From assembly GCF_028554725.1 (NCBI RefSeq), contig NC_071667.1:73020001-73084000 (forward strand): 64,000 bases of DNA. The letters run 5' to 3'. The notes under the pieces are model-generated. The model was not told the origin of the DNA. It did no database searches and saw only the letters and a program-made list of their open reading frames with translations. Source of the stretch: Zeugodacus cucurbitae. Taxonomy: Eukaryota; Arthropoda; Insecta; Diptera; Tephritidae. Shown one piece after another: positions 1 to 11,186 of this stretch (within the stretch, counting starts at the first letter, position 1; each line of letters begins with the position of its first letter). The position numbers were made by a program, and so were the translations under genes.

Positions 1-1103
1 TGTGGATGTAAACAGTGCTGCTGTGTTATTAGCAAGCAATAAATATCAGCAAAATAATAAATGTAAAGTAATATTGCAAATATTGTCGAAAAATATGCTC
101 TGTGTTGTGTGTATGGAGAATGTACAGCTTGTATCTCAGCACGCCTGGGGTGTCAATAACAATCACGATGCTTGTAGTACACAATCCAAAACAGCGCTCA
201 CACACACACAGATACACTCATATTCGCGCATGTGTGTGAACTTTTATACGCGCGAGTAAACAAAAGTAAGCGCCAACATATGTTTACCACACTATTAAAA
301 TTTTTCAATAAAGAGCGATTCCCACACACACAAACACACACGTTTCAAAACTTCACAGTGTAGATATACACTTGTTATTACAAAAACAAAAAAAAAAAAA
401 AGCGCAAAGAGTGGGAGAAAACTTGTTTATGAGCGAAAGCGAAGTGTGCAAATATTGCGTGCAAAGTGGCCGAGTTGTTAGTGCGAATGTGCGAAAAATA
501 TGTTGCAACTTTTATACACAAATACACACTCAGATCAGCAATAAACACTCCACCTGTGTGTGTGTGTGATGCCTTGTAGTCAATGTGGCTATTGCGCCCG
601 AAAGTGTGCTACGAACGTGTGGCAACCGCTGCATATTTCGGGCAAATGCAAGCAATATTTGCTGAATGAACACTGGTACAGCTCATAATAATATTTGTGA
701 GTCATGCCAGCACAGAAATACAATTTTATACATATTTTTTTCAAAGGAAACCCATAAAAATTTACATTAACGGGATTTGTTTTATTGCAGGTCCATGCAA
801 ACCACAAGACACTTTCACGAAATATTATATATATTATATGCAAATGACATTGATTTTATTACTTATAACATATGTGCATATGTAGCTGTTTAATAGGCCA
901 TAAAGTGTTGACAAACAAGCCCGGATTGACATACAGGTTATTTCAGATCTATTTATAAATATAAAGCTTTATTTGTGTAGGTCGGCATTTCACTGATATT
1001 TTATGGTTTTTCGCGAATTTACACTTCAAATCTGTTTTGGGCACAATAACTGTTATGTGTGTTTAGTAATATGTATATTAAATTTTTGGCGTTTGTCATG
1101 AAT
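1..1103. other. AT-rich non-coding stretch with short CA/TG tracts
   Basis: No recognisable gene. It holds CA runs near 199-211 and 324-341, a TG run at about 556-569 and an A run near 386-401. The part from about 370 to 500 has the A-rich, purine-rich look of a fly 5' leader. A good 3' splice-site-like sequence (T-rich tract followed by TTGCAG) ends at about 790, but the sequence after it meets stop codons quickly and no matching donor was found. Confidence 0.5.
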
Positions 1104-2265
1104 GTAGGTTGGCAAATATCTCCCTTCTGCTTTTTTGCTCTTTATTCAAGGCTTTATAAAAAGTGTTATAGTGATCAGATTTAGTTCAAATATGCGCCGT
1201 TTCGTTCGATAATCTATTTCCATTTAGACGGCAACTTCATAATACCCCCCTCGTAGAAGCCCCACTCCTTATTTGCGAAGAACTCGGACAGCCACTTTTC
1301 ACAAGTCTCTTTTGAGTTCAATTTTACACCACCAAGGGCGTTCGCTATGGATAAGAACAGGTGGTAATCACTTGGCGCTATGTCCGGGCTATATGGTCGA
1401 AGCGATAAACCCTCCCATCCGAGCTCTCGTAGCTTCTGACGAGTCATCAACGAAGTATGTGGTCTGGCGTTGTCCTGATGGAACACTACACCCCTCCTGT
1501 TGGCCAATTCTGGACGCTTCAAGCGGTCCAGTTGTTCGCAGTAGATGGTAGAATTAAGCGGATGGCTATATGGGAGTACCTCATAGTGGATGATTCTCTT
1601 CCAATCCAACCAAACACACAGCAAAACCTTCCGGACTGTCAATCCCGGCTTGGCCACTGTTTGGGTCGATTCACAGGCCCTCTAACACGACCGTTTAGGC
1701 TTGATATTGTCGTATGTGATCCATTTTTCGTCGCCCGTCACCATCCGCTTCAAAAATGGGTCGAGTTCGTTCTGTTTCAGCAGCATATCGCAGTCGTTGA
1801 TTCGGTCCAGAAGGTTTTTTTGCGACAAATCATGCGGCCCTCAAACATCAAGCTTTTTTATGTATCCAGCCTTCTGCAGATGGTTAAAGTGATTTGGTGA
1901 CTAACTCCCATCTCCTGGGCGATTTGATGATTTGATCGATATTCGTCGTCACAGGTCACCCGCTCTGAGTCGTCGAAACCATCCCTCCGCAGTTCGAAGG
2001 GATATAGTACCATCCCCCAAAACTCCATTAATCTCACGGAACGTTTCTCTAGCGGATTTGCCTTAACGAAAGAAAACTTAAAAATAGCGCGAATTTCGGC
2101 GTTAGTGAACTCCAGGTTTACACGTCTTTAACTGTTGAACGCGATATCCAAACTAATCATGCATAGCATCGTTTTGTAAGTTATGTCAAGACCTTTCAAA
2201 GATGTATAGTATGACCAGATGCGAGCCCTGTAGCGCTTTATACATAGCCGCGAAATTCAAAAGAC
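1104..2265 (-). mobile_element. Decayed D,D34D mariner element, copy 1
   Basis: This is a DNA transposon of the Tc1-mariner superfamily lying on the minus strand. Its downstream end (low coordinates) carries a GGTTGGC-containing sequence at about 1104-1113, which resembles the core of mariner terminal repeats; no matching inverted copy is visible at the other end. The upstream boundary is set by homology with the copy at 24.3 kb: both share the stretch around 2215-2262 (reading TGTCTTTTGAATTTCGCGG on the minus strand) and then diverge. Compared with the copies at 11.2 and 24.3 kb, this one has lost two short internal segments, near the end of the N-terminal region and near 1930. It cannot encode a full transposase. 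Confidence 0.85.
1214..2120 (-). pseudogene. Mariner transposase remnant (D,D34D)
   Basis: The remnant encodes part of a mariner transposase, a DDE/D nuclease that cuts and pastes its own element at TA sites. The C-terminal block (1214-1657) is open for 147 codons and contains HQDNARPHTS and YSPDIAPSDYHLF, with the second and third catalytic aspartates at residues 62 and 97, 34 residues apart. The first aspartate lies in a GDEKWITYDN motif (codon at about 1730-1732), upstream of an in-frame stop at 1682-1684. A second early stop follows KLPSKWK at the C-terminus. The N-terminal helix-turn-helix part (about 1740-2120) is broken by deletions. KLDV and KRSC/KRSW-type motifs suggest the mellifera/cecropia side of mariner; the subfamily is not certain. 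Confidence 0.88.
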
Positions 2266-3630
2266 AATATATTTTACTTTTTCCATTAAAAAAAACCTTT
2301 TTGAATTAAAAATGGTTTTAAACAAATTGAAAAATGAAAGCCTTTTTATTTCCTTACCTTTTGGGTCCACTCAACGCAAAGCGTTTCGCATTATTATTAC
2401 TTTCTTCTCTGCCCTTCCTTTATTATTATCATTTTCTTGCAATTTCACCAAACTCCCTATACTCCGCTTGCCTTTTGTTGCGCACACTTCCGCTATGTAT
2501 TGGCAGGCTGTTGCCATTTTGTTGTGGCTTTTCAGTTGCCATTGCATTGGTTTTTATTGTTTTCATGCTTATTGGCCACATTTACATGCAGCTGTTGACC
2601 TATTTACATACGGACATCCACGTAAGTATGTATGTATATATAAAAATATGCAAAAAAATTAACACTTATCGTTCATGGGTTCACATACTCTCATATAAAT
2701 GTATGTTGGTGTGTGTGTTGCGCACGCGTTGACTCATATAATTTTACGCATCCATATGCAATCTTGTATTCAGTTTTTGAAACTTTTATCGTAAAAATGA
2801 AAAGTTTGCTGCGCATTTATCGCAACGCCATGAAACTGACTGCTCACTCATACACACTCACACACACATACGCCAATACTGGCAATGGCGCATATGCGCA
2901 TATGAACGTGCCATAATATGGCAGCAGCAATAAATAAATGCATATGTGTGTGTGTGTGTGTGTGCAGCGAAATAAACGCTTTGGTTTATTACCCACAATC
3001 TGATAACGGCAGCTACTCGCAGCCGCTTATTCCCGTGTATGTAGTATGTATGTGCGCTGCCATTTTTATGCCCATCAGAAGATGGCACAAGTGTCGGTTA
3101 TTTCCACCTCAGAAATTCTTTCGTTCATTTTGCCATTTCACCATTTCGCCATGTTGCTTTTTTCATTATCTACCACTTCACTTGATGGTCGAATGAAAAA
3201 ACTTTTTTCGTTGCTGTTTTGTTGTTATTGTCATTTTTCGGTTTTATTGTGTTGCATGTGCATGTGTGTGCTTGTGCTTTTCGTTAATAATATGCACATA
3301 TGATGGCTTATATATGGTAACTTCTTATATGGTAGTCTAAAGCAAACTTCGCATATAAAAAACTTTAATATAACGGAAAATTTCGGTTAATTATATAAAT
3401 ATGTATATATGTATGTGTGATATTATTTTTCCTGTTATTCTGATATATGAGAAATTCTAGTGAAATAAAAAGCAACGCTGACATCAGAACTCTCGTATAT
3501 CATATATTTAGAAGAATAGTCGGTGTTTATTTTTGAGCCTCAAAAAAATATTAAAATCTGATTTCTTTCATAATCCATCATCCGCATTAACTTAAAGACG
3601 TCTTCTAGGTTATTTCATTTAATAAAGTTT
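2266..3630. other. AT-rich stretch with a (GT)n microsatellite
   Basis: No gene recognised. A (TG)n tract of about 21 bp lies at 2945-2965, and shorter CA tracts lie near 2860. The open frames at 2312-2732 are hydrophobic readings of T-rich DNA in two frames at once and are not credible genes. A minus-strand donor-like AAAAG|GTAAGG lies near 2352 without a partner acceptor. Confidence 0.45.
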
Positions 3631-3634
3631 CAGT

Positions 3635-3960
3635 TCAATAATCGATAACACAATCGATTTATCGATTATTAATCGGTAAAAATATCAGCCAACGAAATAT
3701 TATCAATGGCTCATGTAACAAGAGATCAGTTCTTTAATGTTCGATAAAATTCGATTCGATAACAGAAAATTAAAAATATCGTTTATTGTTTGTTAAACAA
3801 ATTAGCCTATAATGAAAACTTTAATTGGTTATTAATCGGTAAAAATATTAACCGACATTAAACGAATAGTCTTTGATGGTTGATTCAATAACAGATCAAT
3901 TGTTTAATAAACGATAACTAATTCGATAACAACAATATTTTATATTATATATATATTATT
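3635..3960. repeat. CGATA/ATCGATTA-rich cluster, left part
   Basis: The interval is dense in ATCGATTA, TTATCGAT, CGATAA and related words (for example around 3642-3680, 3740-3760 and 3905-3930). In Drosophila, grouped CGATA words are bound by the boundary factor BEAF-32, and TATCGATA by DREF. Whether these sites are used here is inference. The same word class resumes at 4500-4690, after the interspersed repeat at 3970-4482. Confidence 0.45.
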
Positions 3961-3969
3961 TTCTCTTCA

Positions 3970-4482
3970 AGAAGCTGCTCATTTATCGAAACTGCCGATA
4001 TCGAACCACTATATAGCTGCCATACAAACTGAACGATCGGAATCAAGGGCTTGTATGGAAAACTTTCGCATTTTGCTACATATCTTCACGAAATTTGGTG
4101 TGGGTTATTGTTCATAGAAATAATTTAATCTCCGAAAAAATTGTTCAGATCGGTTCACGATAGCATATAGCTGCCATACAAGCCGAACGATCGGAATCAA
4201 ATTTTCGCATTTGACGTGGTATCTTCACGAAATTCGACATGGATTACTGCTTAAGGTAATAATATAATCTCCGAAGAAATTGTTCAGATCGGTTAATTAT
4301 ATAACCTTAATGTTTCTAGCAAACAACCCGGCTAAAAAGAATTAGTAAAATGTTTTCTTTTTTTTTTTACTTACTTTTTCTTACGTCTTTAGATTTGCTT
4401 AAACACATAGTTACTAAAAGAAATGCACCTGTGAAGGGTATATTGGCTTCGGTACAGCCGAAGTTAACGTTTTTTCTTGTTT
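3970..4482 (+). mobile_element. Interspersed repeat with internal duplication and terminal hairpin
   Basis: Two imperfect copies of a block of about 130-140 bp occur at 4015-4155 and 4169-4294. Both run from GCTGCCATACAA through GAACGATCGGAATCAA and ATCTTCACGAAATT to TTGTTCAGATCGGTT. The right end has a small hairpin, CTTCGG-TACAG-CCGAAG (4447-4463), followed by TTAACG and TTCTTGTTT. A hairpin close to a 3' end with no terminal inverted repeats suggests a rolling-circle (Helitron/INE-1-like) non-autonomous element, but the class was not established. The left boundary is uncertain. No coding sequence is present. Confidence 0.55.
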
Positions 4483-4690
4483 AAACAACTAATGTATTAT
4501 TAAAAGTCGATTATATTTCGATTAATCTAAATAAATATATTCATTGATCACTAGTCTATTTATCGATTATTAAGCGACCGATAAATTATTTATTTATTAT
4601 TTATTTATTATCGTTTCATTCAAAAATCGATAAATTATTTTTCGATACATTTTTTCAAATATTTTTATCGATTCTTTTCTGGACTTTATA
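4483..4690. repeat. CGATA/ATCGATTA-rich cluster, right part
   Basis: Words such as ATCGATTA, TCGATTA, ATCGATAAA and TTTATCGATTC recur around 4505-4690. Together with 3635-3960 this looks like one cluster split by the interspersed repeat between them. Confidence 0.4.
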
Positions 4691-6119
4691 CTATATTTCC
4701 GCTACATTGTCACCCATTTGTTCTCCCATGCGTCAAATTGAGTCCCGCACACAAAGGAAACCCAAAAACATGACAAAGTTATTTGTTGTAATGCATTTCT
4801 AACCTAAAAATAATCCGTTCCATTTGCCACGCCAAAACAAAATGTGTCAATGTTCCGAGTTATTTTGACGGAAATCGGCGGAATTGTGCGGAAATTGTTG
4901 CAACAACACCAACAACTCCCATTTTATCACATCTCGTTCGTTATTTATTCTCTTTATTAAAATCGACACAGCGTGAGATCACCGAATTGTATGGTGAAAA
5001 ACAAAAAATTTAAAACAAATAAATTCACTCTGTGAACCAAATTGCATTGACGAGCCGCAATAACGGTTGCGACACAAACATTGCATGCTCGTGAACTGAA
5101 CAATGATTGTCACACAACAGTTATAATGCAGTGAAACTGTGCGGTGAAAAAAAAAACAACACAACAACAACAACAGCAAAAAAGTGCTCGAATAAAAGCA
5201 GCAAAACCGCTAAAAAACAGATTTGTCGCATTGAACAAAAAAAGGAGATGAAAAATATAAAGGCTGTGTTGTTGTTGTATTTTTTATTTTTTTTTTGAGT
5301 AGGGAGTATGTGTGTGTTGTTGCTGCATGCAGTGCAAAAATACTCCATTACGGCTGCATGGAGTTGCCACATACGTACAAATGTATGCATGTTGCATGTT
5401 GCATGTATTCATAGCCTTTTGTGGGTGTTGCTCAACAGCAAAAACAACAAAAATTTCAAAAGCAAAAAAATGCAAGTGAGTTTGTGTTGGTCGCCGGCGC
5501 GGTCATGTTTGCAATTGAATCGCGCAGAGCCGCCGCAATGTTGAACGCTGACCGGAGCGAATGTGGTTATGTAGATTATTGTTGTTGATTTTTGACTTGG
5601 CGCATTCATTGACACGCTGTTGTTCCATTATTGTTATTGTTGTTTTTGGATATTTTTTTTTTTTTGAAAAATATGTATGTACATGTTTTTGTTGCACTTT
5701 TTGTGGTTCGCAACATTTGTTGTTATATTTTCATGTAAAGCCGTTTGTTGTTTTATTCTTGTTGTTTTTCCACTCTTATTATGTGCTTGTTATGGTTCTT
5801 ATTGTAAATAAACAAGTTGCATACTTTCGTTATGAATTTGCTACTAATTGTGCAAGTGTATTTGTATATACTGTATGAGTATGTATGCATGTATGTATGT
5901 GTGTGTTGTTGGCCTCACATATATGTAGACATACATTTGAGTAACCATTTCAATGATGGCAAATTAACTCTTTGTAAGCAGTTAGTAACTCATAGTCCTT
6001 TTTTTCTGTGTTCACTCTTATCAGAAAACACACACACATATACTTAGAAAGCCGTATGCTGAGCTTGCAACATTTGCAACACAGTTTAAATCACTACACC
6101 ATTTAATACATCGCTTATG
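4691..6119. other. Non-coding stretch with a possible leader exon
   Basis: No gene recognised. From about 5100 to 5473 the plus strand looks like a fly 5' leader: CAGTGAAAC-type words, then CAACAACAACAAC and A-rich sequence, ending in AAAATGCAA followed by a consensus donor GTGAGT at 5474. If real, the ATG at about 5469 would open only two codons before the intron. No promoter or downstream exon was found, so this stays a weak candidate. The rest is TTG- and T-rich simple sequence. Confidence 0.3.
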
Positions 6120-6121
6120 TA

Positions 6122-7056
6122 ACGGGTGATTTTTTTGAGGTTAGGATTTTCATGCATTAGTATTTGACAGATCACGTGGGATTTCAGACATGGTGTCAAA
6201 GAGAAAGATGCTCAGTATGCTTTGACATTTCATCATGAATAGACTTACTAACGAGCAACGCTTGCAAATCATTGAATTTTATTACCAAAATCAGTGTTCG
6301 GTTCGAAATGTGTTTATCGACAAATTTTGTTCAGCGATGAGGCTCATTTCTGGTTGAATGGCTACGTAAATAAGCAAAATTGCCGCATTTGGGGTGAAGA
6401 GCAACCAGAAGCCGTTCAAGAACTGCCCATGCATCCCGAAAAATGCACTGTTTGGTGTGGTTTGTACGCTGGTGGAATCATTGGACCGTATTTTTTCAAA
6501 GATGCTGTTGGACGCAACGTTACGGTGAATGGCGATCGCTATCGTTCGATGCTAACAAACTTTTTGTTGCCAAAAATGGAAGAACTGAACTTGGTTGACA
6601 TGTGGTTTCAACAAGATGGCGCTACATGCCACACAGCTCGCGATTCTATGGCCATTTTGAGGGAAAACTTCGGAGAACAATTCATCTCAAGAAATGGACC
6701 CGTAAGTTGGCCACCAAGATCATGCGATTTAACGCCTTTAGACTATTTTTTGTGGGGCTACGTCAAGTCTAAAGTCTACAGAAATAAGCCAGCAACTATT
6801 CCAGCTTTGGAAGACAACATTTCCGAAGAAATTCGGGCTATTCCGGCCGAAATGCTCGAAAAAGTTGCCCAAAATTGGACTTTCCGAATGGACCACCTAA
6901 GACGCAGCCGCGGTCAACATTTAAATGAAATTATCTTCAAAAAGTAAATGTCATGAACCAATCTAACGTTTCAAATAAAGAACCGATGAGATTTTGCAAA
7001 TTTTATGCGTTTTTTTTTTTTAAAAAAAGTTATCAAGCTCTTAAAAAATCACCCTT
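6122..7056 (+). mobile_element. rosa-type (DD41D) mariner, internally deleted, both ends present
   Basis: The element begins ACGGGTGATTTTTTTGAG at 6122 and ends CTTAAAAAATCACCCTT at 7056. The two ends are imperfect inverted repeats. A TA dinucleotide lies on each side (6120-6121 and 7057-7058), as expected for Tc1-mariner insertion at TA. The length is 935 bp, against roughly 1.3 kb expected for a full mariner. A deletion removes much of the N-terminal DNA-binding region of the transposase (junction near 6300-6310), so the copy is non-autonomous, although its ends could be mobilised in trans if an active relative exists. Confidence 0.9.
6235..6947 (+). pseudogene. DD41D mariner transposase with N-terminal internal deletion
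   Basis: This is a transposase of the rosa group of mariners. The probable original start is the ATG at 6235, which opens about 25 codons (MNRLTNEQRLQIIEFYYQNQ...) and then runs out of frame at the deletion junction near 6305, reaching a stop near 6350. The downstream frame (6294-6947) is open for 217 codons and retains the whole catalytic domain: FSDEAHFW (D15), WFQQDGATCHTA (D108) and LTPLDYFLWG (D150). The last two aspartates are separated by 41 residues, the rosa signature. The frame ends HLNEIIFKK. About 125 residues of helix-turn-helix region appear missing compared with a protein of about 345 residues. Confidence 0.9.
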
Positions 7057-7285
7057 TATATGAAATAGATATGACAGTGAAAATATTGTTACCAAATTTC
7101 AAGTGAATGTTAACTGCTTTCGGTAGCTTTCATTGAAAATGCTTTTGCATAATTGTTTCATGCCACTCATACGCTCCATTTAGTATTGATATGTGTGTTG
7201 AAACTTCGATATGAAATTATGTTGTATGGCTTATAACAAGGATGTGATACATTTGAATGTATTTTAAAGTTGAACTTGAATTTTG

Positions 7286-7465
7286 CAGTTCAACTTCCCT
7301 AACTCTAATCACCATAATTTACAAAAAAACTTCAAGTTAGAAAGACTTCCGAGTTACGGAAGGTAATTTGTATAAAATCTGACTATCTATCTATTGCCAA
7401 TGCAAGAGTTCGAGTTATGGAGAACTTTGAGTTATAGAAGTTCGAATTATGGAGAAGTTCAACTG
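7286..7465 (+). mobile_element. Short TIR element (MITE), copy A
   Basis: The element begins CAGTTCAACTTCCCTAACTC and ends with the inverted form GAAGTTCAACTG, 180 bp in all. Inside, the words TAACTCGAA/GAGTTATGGA recur several times. It matches the copies at 36.4 and 57.1 kb over most of its left half. The flanks here (TG on the left, CA on the right) are not a clean TA duplication. CAGT ends and TA targets in the other copies fit a pogo/Tc1-mariner MITE; no transposase is present. Confidence 0.75.
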
Positions 7466-9990
7466 CATATTTAATGTTTTTCTAATATCAAGTAAATAAA
7501 GCTTGTTCTAAAGAACATATTGATCGAAGCCCTATTCTAGCAAGGATTCGGCACTCGGGTAAACAAATGAATTACGAAATTGATAATGAAACTATTTAGT
7601 TGGTTCAAAACTACTCCTGAGTGTTCTGCGCGTGGAGGCTCGGCTGCAATACGAGCAAATAAACATATCTAAGTCAGACAAGATGGAAAACTAAATATTG
7701 ATTCTTCGATTCGATTCTTCTTTCGATTTACAGTTGTTGGTAATATAAAATGTTTCCAAATTATTTCATCGGTTATAACTAATCACCAATTTGGACTGCT
7801 GAACTTCTATTTGCAACATTTCGAGATGAGATGAGAACATGAAAAAAATCTCCTTTTCACCAATATCTGTAGTGATCAAAAAGTCTCTTAAGCTATTTGG
7901 AGTTTGTTGATAATAGACTTTTTAATTAAAAGTAGATAGTCGTGAATTACTTTGATTAAAGTCTATATGTCGTAGGGTTGATTATTAAATAAAAAGCTTT
8001 GCAATCCATATAGACCTAAGTACACTTATAGCAAGCATTCCTGTTATTGTGTCTTTCTTTAAATAAAATTGTTATCATGAAAGCTTTAAGTGTAGCTTTA
8101 TTTGTGCTTTATAATTTTCACTTGAAAGCTGCATGAAATGAAAAATTGCCACCATTAATTTTTAAAAGAAGGCCAGTGATATTCATTTTGAACCAGGAAA
8201 CTTTCTGTCGAATATTTGAAAGAAAGCTGCTTCTAGGTATATGGTATATATTAGCTAAAATATATCTAATTTTAAAGTTTACACGGTTGAAGAAGTATAG
8301 TATACATTTTTTAGGGTATTGAGTTTCAATAATACATAAGCTTTTATGGAACTATATTAAAATGTATACACGTTGGAAGGGAACACCGTAACTCTTTTCC
8401 CTTCGCTTCTAACTATCCAGATTCGAATCAGAATATGGTTAGGTACAATTTTTTTTATTTTTTTACTAAAACTTTCTTCGAAATATAAGTATCTTACTGC
8501 CTTCAAGCAGCTTCCGAAGATATTAGAAATGTCTGTTGAAGAAAATTTAGTTGTAAAATAGATTTTTTCATAATTTTATCATAATTATCCGATTTTATGA
8601 TGTTTTTTGGTCAGATGAGCAGTTATATAAGTAATAAGTAATTAATTTCGTTACGTAAGTCTGTCTCTGTGCTGTGCTTCAGCATAATAACCCATGTGAT
8701 TTAATTTCTCTGACAAAATAGCCTCAAAATTTGTTAAATTGCTCGCTCAACGCCACAAAATATAAAAAATTATTTCAGTAAATATACACTTTTATGTGTT
8801 TACTTATGACCATATGCGCAGTGTGATGCTTCTTATTGCTTTTTATATGGTTTCCAGCATATGCATGTCATTGTGTGTGTGTGTGTGTGTGTGTATGCAC
8901 TGAGTACCAGCAGCAGTGAAAAATATCTTGATTGAAATGCAGCAGGAAATTGAATTTGAATAGAAACTGAAATCAAAGGGTTTCATTCAATTCACCTACT
9001 GGCGGGCCGCAATACATATATTTACATATTTGTTTATATGTATGTGTGCAAGTGAGTCTTCTTTTTTTGTATGGAAATAGCTCATTGAGCGTGAGTGTTT
9101 TTTATTGAAATTCAATTTCTAATTTTCTTTATGTTTATGCACTCTATATACATATGTGTTGGCACATATTTACCTACACTCTTTTGACATGATTCATCGC
9201 ATTTCAACATTTCCACTGGCCATGCTATTTAACTGCCAATATTCACATAGATTTTATTTTCAAGTACAGGTAGCTTCACTCAATAGAAGTAGGTGTGCTT
9301 GTGAGTAAAAGTGTATATGTGTGGGTGTTTCTGAAGAATTACTCATTTGTGTCTTCACATATTTACAGTGTAACTAGCAAACACAATTGGGCAAAATAGA
9401 TAGCTCTATGTGGCTGTGTGAGTATTTTTCCATACACACATACACAAAAACACTTTCGTAAGTGCTTTTTCGCAAACGGTATAAAGTAATTTCTTGCTGA
9501 TTTCATCTCCCACTGAACTGTACTGTACTCATTTCGTTCAATTTCACTTTCCAACGAAATAATTTCAGCCACAAATGCTCACATTCGAATTGGAAGCATT
9601 GAATTCATAGCATTTTCATTTGCTGGTTTGTTTGTTTGTCGGCATCTATATATTTGTATGCGGTATTCGGTTTATTTGTTATTGATTCAAATGGTATTAT
9701 TGTTGCACACGCACATCATTACAAGTATATGCAAGATGGTAGTAAGTCTTGCTGAGCAGAATTTCGTTATCTTGGCTTGCGGGTGTGTGTGTGTTTGTGT
9801 GCTTGCTCGAGCATGTTAGTATGCCTGTGCATGCTTATTTGTTGTAGGTGTAGCTGCGGTTTTTGGCTATAATTAATATTTACCCAAATGCAACGAATTC
9901 ACACGGACACACACACACATACAAATAACAGCAATAAGAAAAAAATTCAGGAAAACATATTTTATTTAGATGTACAAATAATGCTCGCAG
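7466..9990. other. AT-rich non-coding stretch with (TG)n tract
   Basis: No gene recognised. A (GT)n tract of about 23 bp lies at 8872-8894, with shorter TG tracts near 9040, 9320 and 9780-9802. The remaining sequence is low in GC, with stop codons in all frames. Confidence 0.45.
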
Positions 9991-10395
9991 GTAAATTCCA
10001 TGCACATGAAGTAAAGTGCCCATAGGAAATCGAAAAGGAGATTCTTGAAAATTATTTCTAATACAAAATTTTGAAGCATTTTTTCTTTACTGGTAATTTT
10101 GAGTAAATTTTCTTAGTTAAGTGTAATTTCATGCACGTGAAGTAAAGTGCCCCGTAAAAAATCGAAAAGTAGGTTTGTTAAGGCTGGGAAATTAATTTTA
10201 AAGCAAAATTTTAAGAAATATTTTTCTGAACTGAAAACTTTTAGTAAAATTTTGCAATTGAATGCCTAGAGTAGCCTGTAGGAAATTCAAATAGAGCTTT
10301 GCTGAAACAAAAAATTTTTTTTGAGAAAAACAAACTACAAGATTTTTTTCTTAACTTATAATTTTGAGTAAATTTTTTTAGTGAATGTTTATCTT
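9991..10395. repeat. Three degenerate tandem copies of a ~132-bp unit
   Basis: Units start near 9993, 10125 and 10256. Each begins AATTTCATGCACGTGAAG or a decayed form, continues with AGTAAAGTGCCC and GGAAATCGAAAAG, and ends in an A/T-rich block with TTTTGAGTAAATTTTT. The first two are clearly alike; the third is more diverged. No open frame is conserved across the units. Confidence 0.6.
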
Positions 10396-11186
10396 TTTGT
10401 CCTCTAAAGTGATTTTGTCTATCTTAAGTCCATTAAAATGCGTTAAAAAATTCTTTCAACATTTTTCCTACTGGGTTCATGATAAAATTCTTTAACATTC
10501 TGCTATCACAGACACCTGCCAAAGTAGATGCGTTTGCAAATTCTATTGGAAAAGTAGTTAAATTGTGCATTAATTTTATTTTAGGCATAAACATACATAT
10601 ATAAATACAAACGCGCACATATGCATGCATGTATATATACCATCCACACCTACTTACATACTTGCCTTCATAAGTACATACATATGTATATACTTGCAAT
10701 GCCAATCTGAGTTATTTATATTCAAGGTAAGTTGCTATTTGTTATTGCTTGAGTAGTAGCAAAGCAAATTTGGTTGGAAAATGAAATTTGTTTACACTGA
10801 AGTACAGTTACATATATACACATGAAAGCAAATTCACATTTGAGCACGAATATTTGCATAATTGCTTGCAAAAATGTGTAGCTCTTGGTGTTGTATTGTA
10901 TTTACTGCTAAGCAGGTTTTTATAATTTCTTATTTAGATTAGAAGTGAGAGATGCGAAAATGTTAGAAATTATCTTTAAGTTTAGCTTTTAATTGGAATA
11001 ACATACTTTGTACAGCAGAATTTAATTAAAAAGTAATTAACAAAATATTTGCAGTTCGAAATAGTAATTACTGAGTAAAAAATTATACATTTACTGTCAT
11101 ATTAGTTTTAGAAGGTTTCAGTTGAAATTTTATATGTTATAAGATCTTATCTTGGCTATTCTTTGCAATGGAAATAACTTAATAAA
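10396..11186. other. AT-rich non-coding stretch
   Basis: No gene recognised. A consensus donor-like sequence, TTCAAG|GTAAGTTG, occurs on the plus strand at about 10722-10731, but no convincing acceptor lies close upstream. Confidence 0.4.

Noticed and set aside
2312..2732. Two overlapping hydrophobic frames of 116 and 132 codons
   Set aside because: Same T-rich artefact, running into a (TATG)n-like tail, with no motif.
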